A stretch of 64,000 nucleotides of DNA from Arenicola marina (lineage: Eukaryota; Annelida; Polychaeta; Arenicolidae): positions 26,210,352 to 26,274,351 of the forward strand of contig OZ025257.1 of the NCBI GenBank assembly GCA_964019135.1, written 5' to 3'. The notes under the pieces were generated by a model that worked only from the letters and a program-made list of their open reading frames with translations, had not been told where the DNA came from and did not search any database. The translations under genes and the position numbers were made by a program. Positions 54,901-64,000 of the stretch are shown in pieces (positions within the stretch are counted from its first letter, which is position 1; the number at the start of each line of letters is the position of its first letter).

Positions 54901-56413
54901 CTGAATTTAGGATCTTTCCGTTTGACATTTTGTGTTTTTAAATATAGCATTTAACCAACAGTATGATAAAATTAAGTAGCTTCCCCGCTGGATCCGCCAC
55001 TGCATGGTGACGTCATAATCGCACGACTGACTTGCCTCAAATTGTATAGTACGAAGTTTCCTCCTACGATCTGCAAGTGAACTGCTTCCAAAGAGAAAAA
55101 AATAGTCCGGTCGCCAAAGTGGGTGGCGCTCCAGAATCTCTTAGGACTCATTACACCTCACGATTTCCAAGATCGCATCAAGTTTCTTGCGTGCTTCACA
55201 TATCTGTCCATCTGGAAGGTTCGGTAAACATCTGGCTTATGTCTTGTGTTCTGCTATATCCGCTTTACCGACATATCTGTCACGAACCTTTCCATGCCGT
55301 ATATTAAGGATAGAAATGTTCAACATAGTAACGCATTAAAGTCGCATTGAAATAGACCCCCCCCCCCTCCGCCAACACACACCCACCATACTAGTGAGCC
55401 AAATCCACAGGAACGGTCTCGGAAAAATTAACTTTGGCCCAAACATAGATGTTCTTTGTCTATTCTCTCATTTCATAATCGTTTTTTTTCCTTGGCAGGT
55501 TTAAAAATCTGGAAATGTTTACTAAATGACAGAAAAAAAGTGCGGTTTTGGTTTACATGTGGATATAGTGAACGTTGGCCCGGCCTTGGAACTAGTCGGG
55601 TGGACACAAAATGGTCCCTTGGGAAAAGTTTTTTTTTCGTTAGATCTTGCACGTTTTGGCTGAAACCGTGAGAAACTGCTGAGCGGTGCATGGTTCTGTC
55701 CGTATGCAATTTGATGTGGTGACCGGCTTTGCCCATTGATGCCCATATCCGTAAAATTCAGTTATGGTCTTGTAAATATTTTGTTCAAGTTTGGCAACAA
55801 AAACCATTATCATTACGCAGCGATGCGCAAAATATTGCACCGATACAAGTACACCGACAAACTGAGTAATTATTTTTTACCAGGACGCAAATTCAGTGCA
55901 ACTATATGCTTATCTCGATAGATACCTACACATACTTTCTTGTACATAACGCGGATGATTTCTAATAGGGGGCTGGAAGGGGGAGCGGGGGAAGGGGGGG
56001 GGGCGGTCCAGTGTCCAGTGTCGATTATTAAAAATTCTCAGTGTCAAATGTCGATTTTGAATGACGTCCGGTGTCCAAGCTCGGTGTCGTTCTTTCAAAA
56101 ATATGCTTCGGTGTCGCTTTTTCAGATTCTCAGTGTCGAAATTTGAGGGTCGATGTCGAATGTCGATTTTTCAAATATGCCTGGGACACGTGTCGCCAGT
56201 TGCCCTTTCCTCCTTCTAATGGGAGTAATCGTGCATTTATTGAACAGAATTTTCGCTTCTCTAACAATTGTGTAAGATGGCATTCTAATTAGGCCAGGCC
56301 ATTTATACCGCTACAATCAATTTGGCTGACGGACCCAAACATGGGAGCCATCCCGGATAAATAAAATGTTTTAATGTATCAGATGAATCATGTTGCGTTC
56401 CTCTATTTTTTAG
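51942..56413 (+). other. Putative 5'UTR intron of gene X, copy B
   Basis: Counterpart of 5950-10479, with the C/T tract at 52563-52655, a minus-strand tRNA-like SINE head at about 53312-53442 and the 12-bp minisatellite. About 22 bases near 54474-54495 (CTTGGCGTCGGCCGCTCATG region) are absent in copy A. Acceptor CCTCTATTTTTTAG at 56413. Confidence 0.35.
53790..54190. repeat. 12-bp minisatellite, copy B (contracted)
   Basis: Same ATCGAGTTATTM repeat as 7795-8270 with the same flanking variants, but the homogeneous ATCGAGTTATTA block holds only two to three units, where copy A has about eight. Some variant units are also missing. Confidence 0.95.
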
Positions 56414-58600
56414 GCCGTCATCATGAGGTTTTGGCTCTCGTTCCCGCTACTCCTGGCCTGTTCTGGGCCCCTCTGGCCTCACACCGGGGTACAGGCACAG
56501 ATCGGCATGCGATTCCCGCCAAATAACGACGAGACGGGACCCAGCAAAACAGTCGACGAAGCCGTGGAGAGCCTGAAGAAGAATTTCAACACGCTGGCTC
56601 GGCAGCTCATCACCCAACAGCTTTACGTGGAGGAACAGACCCGGGCCAGTGGGGGCTCGGGGCTCAAGGCCATCCGAGGGCAGAACTTCGGCACGCGTCC
56701 CTACTTCGGGGACTCGTTCGTCAGCAACTCCCTGGCGTCGATCCATAACCACGCCAACAATATCCGGACGGTGGGCCTCGGGGAGTTCGTGGCCGTCCTC
56801 AACGGGGTGGAGTTCCGGACGCGCCACAACGACTACGGACTCCGGATGAAGTGTAGCAACTGCAGCGAGTATGGCGCCACCGAGGATATCCCCTTTCCGG
56901 GGGTTCCCCCGGAAGTGACGCAGCGGTCGTCGCTGGAGGCCCAGTCGGCGGAGATGCGCGAGTGGTTCAAGGCGTGGCGGGATCAGGATTACTCGGTCCG
57001 GGACTACCGGGAGTACTTCAAGCCGGTCCTGTGCTATCTGGAGGGCGCCTGGACCCTCTCCGACGCCTCGTCCCTGGAGGAATCCTTCGAAAGCGACCGC
57101 CACTTCCTGGATGCCGCCAGCTGGCAGGATCTGCAGGATAAAGTCCGCTTCACGTCCTACACCGGCAGCAAGAGCACCCTGGAGAACTTTGCCTACCTGC
57201 CGACCACCATCATGGCCATTGTCAACGAGACGGTGCCCGTCCTGGCGCAGTGGAACTACAAGATTCTCTGCCACCCGCTGAGCTTTGACGTCCCGCTGAA
57301 GTGGCTGCGAGTCGTGGATGACGTCAAGACCCGGATGAGGTATGGCATCCCGTACAGCGACTTAGCGTCCTCGAGGGCGGCTCGCTTTCAGGTGAACTAT
57401 GCGCGGTCCAACTCGCAGCCCTGGCAGGAGCAGGGGGGCAAGTGGGGCATACTGGACGACATGATGCTGGAGATTCCGGGCATGGATAATTACGACAGCG
57501 AAATACGAGACGACTTTCTTGGCCTGGAGGCCCAGCCGTACCTGCGCCCCTCCTACAAGGGGGAGCCGCTCAACGCCGGCCGCTACCACCGGCGATACAA
57601 GGTGTCCAAGAAGGGCGCCATGGGTCTCAGCTCTCGCTCCAGGGGCTTCAACGATGAGAATATCTTCATGGCGATGACGACGCAAGCCAAGATCGCCGGC
57701 ATGAGCATTAAGGAGTGTCGCCGGGCCAACAGACCAAGCACGTGCGCCATCAACCACCAGAAGTGGAGCTACGCGATCCCGCTGGAGCTCATCTACCTCA
57801 CGCCGCTTAACGCCTGGAACCCCCTGGACCTGGAGTACAAGGGCGACGCGCGCGCCGACTTCGGCAAGGCCGTATACCATGGGCCGATGGGCATGCGCAA
57901 CGGGCGAGCCGATCCTGACTACGCCTTCAACGGCACCAACAGTAAAGTCTACTACAGGACGCCGGCAGAGTTCTTCGACAAGGAATTCGACTTCGACCCG
58001 GCCGACACGACCAAGGACGGCACCTACGTGCTCTCCCGGTCCGGGTCCGTGCACTACGTGAAGGCCACGGGGACGCGCATCTTCCTGCCCAACATCCCCG
58101 ACGTCGGGGTCTTGCGTCAGCGCTTCCCCATCATGCCCGTGCACGAAGAGAGCAATCCTATCTGGCAGGAGCTGGAGGCGCTGAAGGACATCATGCTGGA
58201 GCCCGAGCGGTACCGTCACATGCGGCGGGAGCAACCGGAAGAGCCCCCGACGCCGCCCAAGGGCCCGGAGGAGACCGTGGAGGAGGAGGAGTTGGAGTTG
58301 GAGGAGGAAGGACAAGGCATCTTCGTGGAGAGCTACTTCCAATTGCGCGCGTCCTCGGCGCTCTACGGCTCGCACACGCATGACGTCATCATCAGCGCAG
58401 ACGACATGAAGATTCTGTACGAAGGCGGCACGATCAATCTGACCACGGAAGAAGCCGAGGGTCACAGTCACGAGCTAGAGGTCAGGGCCCTGGAACGCGG
58501 CAACGGGAAGCGGCACGTCTTTCAGATGCTGTTCTGTGACGGCGTCAGACGCGGCTGTTGGGATGGCCACCCCTTCAAGCTGGAGAAGATGAGGGATTAA
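56414..58600 (+). CDS. Gene X, copy B: uncharacterised secreted protein (725 aa)
   Basis: Second copy of gene X, ATG at 56423, TAA at 58598-58600, same length, signal peptide, N-glycosylation sites, acidic linker and C-terminal HTHD/HSHE motifs. Differences from copy A: A59 and one Lys codon silent, Glu at 154 instead of Gln, and Glu at 606 instead of Lys. The ORF carries fewer differences than its flanks, which show many substitutions and indels; this points to purifying selection or to shared recent origin with selection on both. Function unknown. Confidence 0.85.
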   Translation, partial: AVIMRFWLSFPLLLACSGPLWPHTGVQAQIGMRFPPNNDETGPSKTVDEAVESLKKNFNTLARQLITQQLYVEEQTRASGGSGLKAIRGQNFGTRPYFGDSFVSNSLASIHNHANNIRTVGLGEFVAVLNGVEFRTRHNDYGLRMKCSNCSEYGATEDIPFPGVPPEVTQRSSLEAQSAEMREWFKAWRDQDYSVRDYREYFKPVLCYLEGAWTLSDASSLEESFESDRHFLDAASWQDLQDKVRFTSYTGSKSTLENFAYLPTTIMAIVNETVPVLAQWNYKILCHPLSFDVPLKWLRVVDDVKTRMRYGIPYSDLASSRAARFQVNYARSNSQPWQEQGGKWGILDDMMLEIPGMDNYDSEIRDDFLGLEAQPYLRPSYKGEPLNAGRYHRRYKVSKKGAMGLSSRSRGFNDENIFMAMTTQAKIAGMSIKECRRANRPSTCAINHQKWSYAIPLELIYLTPLNAWNPLDLEYKGDARADFGKAVYHGPMGMRNGRADPDYAFNGTNSKVYYRTPAEFFDKEFDFDPADTTKDGTYVLSRSGSVHYVKATGTRIFLPNIPDVGVLRQRFPIMPVHEESNPIWQELEALKDIMLEPERYRHMRREQPEEPPTPPKGPEETVEEEELELEEEGQGIFVESYFQLRASSALYGSHTHDVIISADDMKILYEGGTINLTTEEAEGHSHELEVRALERGNGKRHVFQMLFCDGVRRGCWDGHPFKLEKMRD

Positions 58601-59780
58601 TTAAGTGCACTATTACTGCTCCATGGACTGTTTCACAATGTTTCACTGCTTTATACTTTTGTACCTATACTCTCTTTTTTTAACGTTGGGTTGTATTTTT
58701 TGCACGTTAGGTTGTATTTTTTGCATGTCTGCGAGTAAACGATTCGCCGGTTGGTGTTTCAAACTGCTCCGTTACAATTTCGACAGTATCTACCGTAACG
58801 AAGTTGGATTTAATAATCTCCCTTCTTGGATAAACTAGTGGATAAATGAATGTATTCCAGCTTTTATAGTTACATTATATGAGGAGGTGCGGTAATCTCA
58901 GGAATTTAGTTTGGTATAAGGCTTCCCCTTTTGCATAATTCTACCCCCACCCTTCCTTTCCCCAATATACGTTTATGTTTATATGTTTATAGATTCCACT
59001 GTTTAACGATCTCTCATGTTTCAGTAGCAGCCATTGATACCGTTGTTCTTGACGTAATGATTCTCTTTGCAATTATGACATACGCGTGGCTTCCAAGTCG
59101 AAATGGGGTAGCATTTATTTTTCACGAATGCAATTGCAGCTAGGGCGTCAGTTCAAAGTATGTTACATTTCACGTAATGTCACGCTAGTTATTCTTTTAT
59201 CGTGTTCGTACACTTGTCTATTTATAGTTTTCACTGTGTTGGGGTGCAACGGATCGCAACGAGACCGGTCTGATGAATATCTGGGAAGCTTATGGACAAA
59301 ACTGTATATATATATATATAGATAATATGAGCTTGCTAAAATATAATGAACAAGTGTATTTGGTCATTTATCATCATTATATTGTTCCAGTTTATTGTGG
59401 TACGCTTTGGTGACAAATTACTGAATTGCTCACTTACTACGATAGTGGCAGCTTAAATGATATCAAGACCATTTATTTTCAAATGGCTTAATAATTAATG
59501 CAGGCGCGCCTTGTGGTAATGTGTATATTTATCTCTTTATGAAGGTGATGCTATATAATAGCGAGCGCTGTATGACAAATATGGTCACGGATGTGAATGA
59601 AAAAATGAAAACAGTCTTTATTGAGCCACAAACTGATCGTTTTTTTCTCTCGAAAATGTTACACTTTGTAAAAAAAGCCGAAGCCACATGCTATCGTTAG
59701 ATATATCGTTATGTCTGCAATTGTCTGACCGTTTCATTCGTCCATTCTGAGATCAATCCAGTTACTTGTTGACAAATAAA
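58601..59780 (+). other. Probable 3'UTR of gene X, copy B
   Basis: Same AT-rich tail as in copy A; AATAAA at 59775-59780. The direct repeat CGTTGGGTTGTATTTTTTGC has one copy changed (GTTAGG) here. Confidence 0.35.
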
Positions 59781-62700
59781 ACTGAACGTTAACGGCTAAA
59801 TAGTGTTATGTGGACTTAATCGATTACACGGATGCATGAATGTCTCTCAAAAAAATAGTAGACATGCCCAAGATATACTCCGATCAAGATTATCAGGGAG
59901 AGATCGGTACCATATCCCCCCTCACCCATCAGAGTGGGCGTGCCCCCCCCCCCCCCTAAACCCGTCCATTTTAGCTCTCCGGGGCGGGGAGGGGGGGGGG
60001 CCATGTCGAAAGTTTTCATCGTGGCCATAGAATTTGGACGGCATCCGAAAATATATATTCCCCCCACACCCACCCCTATTTACCCTTTTCACAAATCCTG
60101 AATCCGATCCTTGCTTGTTCCTAATAAGAATATAATGTGCCGACTAGTGAAACACAAGAGAGCCTTGCTATAATATATTTGTTGTGCACATTAGATGGCG
60201 TTATGATATAATAGAACCGTGAGAGGTCTTAAATTTCGCAGGCTTCTCACTGTACGAATGATTTGATGATAATTAAGTAGGCCTGGGAAGCTGGCTCGCC
60301 CGTCATTCCTGGCATGCTGACATTGTAACACAATACACACGGGCGGATCTAGGGGTTCGGGTCGTTGCAACCCCTAATCCACCCCTTGGAAATTTAAGTA
60401 TATACACTGTAAAAGTCAGGTTTTCCGACATTACGAAGTGACACATTGTATATGCACCCCCTCCCCGCCCCCCCTCAATGATAACGGCTGCATCTCATGT
60501 CTACGAACGGATCATTCGGACGGAATCTGCTTTTGTAAAGATGGCAGTTTCTCTTGTAAGACTAAAGTTTCTTTTGCAGAGACAAAACCTGTGTATAGAA
60601 AAGCAACTATACGTACTGTCCTGCCAAAAGCACATTCCGTTGACGAAAGGAACTTCTGTCTACAAAGTGCGTTTTGTAAAGACAAAAGCCTACTTAATTG
60701 TTTGACGAAATGAGAGGGGTTACACTTAATTGGCGCCCAATACGTGAAGAGGCGCTCAGAGTTGTTGACTGAATCGAGCGGAGCTTAAGGTTCGTATTCA
60801 GGGTTGTGAAGAAAATTTCACGGGATGGTACGCTGCGACAGACAATTAAAAGGTGGCACAGTCATATACTTAGGCAACGTCACCTATCTCTTCCACAAGG
60901 GACGTTGGCAAACGTTCACACCGGGTTAACACCTAATTGATGGATATTAACGGATGTTATCCTCTTTAAATGTATTAATTCAGCGCCATACTCCATCGAT
61001 CTCTCTCTGCAAGCAAAATTAAATCCAAATGTACTGATGAACAATTAATTCGGAAAGCTCATATGCAAAATTTCAGCCTATAAGATTTAACAGTTTGAGT
61101 CAGTCTGAGATCGCACGACAGTGATTTTGTCGTCATGGTTGTAATTGTAACTGCCGGTTTTCCACGCATTGCAAATTTAACGCATGTTCTAATTTCGATC
61201 TACTTTACCATGGCGGAATTGTCAGCCACTCAGCGTTGAACGTTTTAAACAATCAGCGTTGAGATGATTATCCTTGATATCACTTTGATATTGTTTGCAT
61301 TATGACAGTTATGAATCTATTTGAATGTACCAAACAGCCATGCAGTTGCATATAATATATGTGGAGATGGCTTAATTCATGGGCCATATATGCCACACCC
61401 ACCAGTAACCTAGATTAAATCCCATTAAAGGCCTTGCTGAGACCCACACAAACAGGGGAGCAGGACAACCCCCCCACCCCCCGGCCCCCCACTTCCCTCC
61501 GGACAACTTCCCGTAAGACCCCCCCACCCGCCCCCCGATATTAACTCACATGTCGGCTTTGAATGATCATAGATCGGTATTGATACTTGAGAACCTCCGA
61601 GAACCTAAAAACAGACACACAAACTTAATAAGTTTGTGTGGCCGCGACATCACCCACTTCCCTCCCCTTCATAGCCCTGGGGGTCTCTCTAATACGTCCG
61701 CACAATCAATGTATAGTTTAAACGTGGGTGGAAGTATCTCGGAAATAGGTCTTTTCCATAGGGCTGTACAGTCACTACGAGATCTTATCGAGACCCCACG
61801 AGACAGGCATACTTATGCTCTACGTCAATGCGTAGCATCAACGGCTTTACTTGCTGCCTACCTTCCGGTTGTTTGCCTTCACACGCTTGACACACAAGAT
61901 CGGCTAAAGCTGTCCTTAGATGCACAACTAACCACTGAAGTTCTCTGCATATCAGAATTATAACCATCCGAGTAGATTTATGTAATATATGAGCTGTTGA
62001 TAAACCAGAATGCGGTTGTCTCATGAGTGACTGTCAGTATCCGGCGAGCTTTGCTGCGCGGGGTTTTCCATGTCGTGTGACGTAATAATCATCATGACTC
62101 GTATCATCATCATGCCGCTGCCCGCGGTATCTATGGTTACGTCACAACGCTCCTTCATTTGGACTGACCAGGCGAAGACAAATGGTGCTCCGTTTGTAAA
62201 CACCGACGCATCGCCTCAAAATACAACAGTCTCATCAAACGGACCAAATGCATTATTTAGACATTCATGTCTTATCTTTAACAATATTATGATTTTACAG
62301 TGAACAATGCCTGGACCAAAGCAAACCAAAAATAGTTTCACACCCACTCCATTCTTCACGCACAAACCGCGCAGCCGGCCGGTCAAACGTTGACTACAAT
62401 GAGTGCGCGTCACGCCGCTGCAGCAAGGCACCAGCGTGATGCGCACTCGTTCTAGGAGCACGTATTTTTTTGTTGGTCCCCAAAAGACCTAAACCGGAAA
62501 TAAAACCCGCGAGAACTGTACAGCCCTATATATAACCTGCCCCCTGCACGCCCCCAAGCTCCCCGCCCGGTGGCGCTACGCAAGCATATAATGGAGTGAG
62601 TCGAAGGCAGAGAGTGGCACGCCCCCTGTAGCGGCGGTTTGGAGAATGATCTGTTTAACGAATGAGGTAATTTCCATTCTATTTATAGCTAGGCAATCCC

Positions 62701-63756
62701 TCGCGCAAGTTTGTTGCCTCCCTGTTTCTGACCAAGTTCCAAGGGTTCCAGCCTGCTAGGTGCGGAAACCATACCTGGAAGCACTGAGTGTGAGCCACTG
62801 ACAAGTCTGCCTAAGATAAGCGCCGGTATTCAGCAACATCGAGCGAAAGGATTTTATGTAGGTTAACAATAACAGGTTAACACATATAACACTGCCTGGT
62901 TAACATATAAGCTTTTTATACTTTTTTCTTTAAACTCCTGATCTCCCGTTGGCGGAAGTAAATGAGCAAGCCCAAGGCTATTTATTGACTAAGCTTAGTA
63001 ATAGTATTGTTGTTAGCTTAAGGCCTACGTCGTGGTTGGCACAAGTGTCCCTAGGCAAGCCTGTTTCTCTCGGGTTAGAATAGGGCCAGAGAATCGGGCT
63101 TGCCTCTGGACACTTGCGTAAACAGTTAGCAAGGCCTGGGTAGATGTCATATATCTCGGGGGGGGGGGGGGGGGGGGGCACTTAATACATTGCTAGGTTA
63201 GGGGGGTTTGTTTGTATTTTACCACCAAAATATATTTGGTGGGGCATTTTACTGTTAAATTGTATACAGTTGAGGTTTCACTGCCAAAATCATTATGAAC
63301 CTATATTTTTATAACCCCACCCCCATAGATCTACATAAGTTTAAAAATATCTGTTCTATAGAGGTATCTTTTTTATCATAAATGTGACAGTGCCTCCCCC
63401 AGGATCATATTTGACTCCATGGCAATACATATACTGTTATTTCTGGTATATAAATGGCCCACTTGGTCTTAAGACATATAAACACATACAGCAGCTGTAT
63501 TAATTTACTCCTTCGACTGCTGCTTTCCCGAACCATCTCCTATGACATATAGTATAGATCTATAGGAAGGTAATACTTTCTCTTTGTGCTCTATATTTTC
63601 TTATGCATAATATACCACCTAAATTTAAAAGGGGAAATGTTGTTATATATATGATGAAATTTAATTCATTTACTGTAAACTGCCTATTAGAAGCCACGGC
63701 TTATATTAGGAAGTTGGAGGGTCAACTTCCCGGGTTTTAGTCGGAAGTCAGGGTGC
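59781..63756. other. Intergenic, no gene seen, copy B
   Basis: Counterpart of 13847-17843. CRE-like TGACGTAA at 62078-62085 and TTACGTCA at 62137-62144 are conserved. G-run at 63159-63178. A 137-codon ORF (61550-61963) has no recognisable domain and is out of register in copy A because of an indel, so I do not call it a gene. Confidence 0.5.
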
Positions 63757-64000
63757 GGCTTTAAATAGGGCCTTTTGCCGATTTTAAGTGAGCGTGGCAG
63801 GACAAGCCGGGGGGGGGGGGAGTAATGCGAAAATTACCGATGTTGCTAAAATAATTTATTGCATCATAACGTCATACAAATCAACAAAACATATATTGCA
63901 TCGAAATGCATCATAATGTCGTACACATCAACAAGTCGGGAGATCATCCATTTTAAATGTCGATAGACAGCTATACCATCAGTCCTCTGCTCTTTAAACC
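63757..64000. other. Unique right flank of copy B
   Basis: Sequence after the end of homology (CTTTAAATAGGGCC onward). It has a G-run at 63810-63821 and a short repeated ATATTGCATCGAAATGCATC-like motif. No RNF31 exon follows here, unlike in copy A. Confidence 0.6.

Larger units (their letters stand above)
46033..63756 (+). repeat. Segmental duplication, copy B (~17.7 kb)
   Basis: Second copy of 163-17843. On its left the LINE continues upstream through the RT, endonuclease and ORF1 regions (to about 43138), so copy B keeps the original left context of that LINE whereas copy A is cut in the RT. Copy-specific differences include about 31 extra bases near 50220-50254, a replaced block at 51562-51683 and a shorter 12-bp minisatellite. 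After 63756 the sequence no longer matches copy A. Confidence 0.95.

Overview
This is animal nuclear DNA, not microbial. Evidence: spliced genes with GT/AG introns, a TATA-driven leader exon, tRNA-headed SINEs, non-LTR and LTR retrotransposons, a MITE and many micro- and minisatellites. The host is probably a marine invertebrate. Two intronic minisatellites whose units contain the 5' splice site resemble repeats I recall being described in amphioxus; this is a hint only and I do not name a species.

Layout. Bases 163-17843 (copy A) and about 46033-63756 (copy B) are two copies of one ~17.7 kb segment, same orientation, about 45.9 kb apart and nearly identical. Each holds the 3' part of one LINE, a SINE pair, a TATA box with a possible leader exon, a 12-bp minisatellite, and one intron-free 725-codon ORF for a secreted protein I do not recognise (gene X). 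The two gene X ORFs differ by only four bases that I can find.

Between the copies: 17844-27927 carries eleven in-frame exons (1,161 codons) of an RNF31/HOIP-type gene, the catalytic subunit of the linear ubiquitin ligase, in the order PUB, B-box, long linker, NZF, UBA, RING1. No start codon is visible because exon 1 abuts the duplication breakpoint, and the rest of the RBR is absent from the window. At 27915-28335 a 19-bp minisatellite copies the exon 11 splice donor about 22 times. A minus-strand TE nest follows: a LINE (28336-30214 and 35338 on) split by a Ty3/gypsy element (30215-35337, 201-bp LTRs, 5-bp target duplication GCATG).

Then come a minus-strand ORF joining a LINE ORF1-like domain to an IMPACT/UPF0029-like domain (35926-36670), a ~2 kb 48-bp minisatellite (36665-38668), C-rich satellite DNA, a LINE tail remnant, a ~560-bp imperfect palindrome, about 2 kb with nothing recognisable, and a frameshifted LINE (about 43138-47351) whose 3' part starts copy B.

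The only host genes I can support are gene X (twice) and the RNF31-like gene; nothing shows that they act together. The duplication could be genuine, or two haplotypes retained in tandem by assembly; the sequence alone cannot decide.
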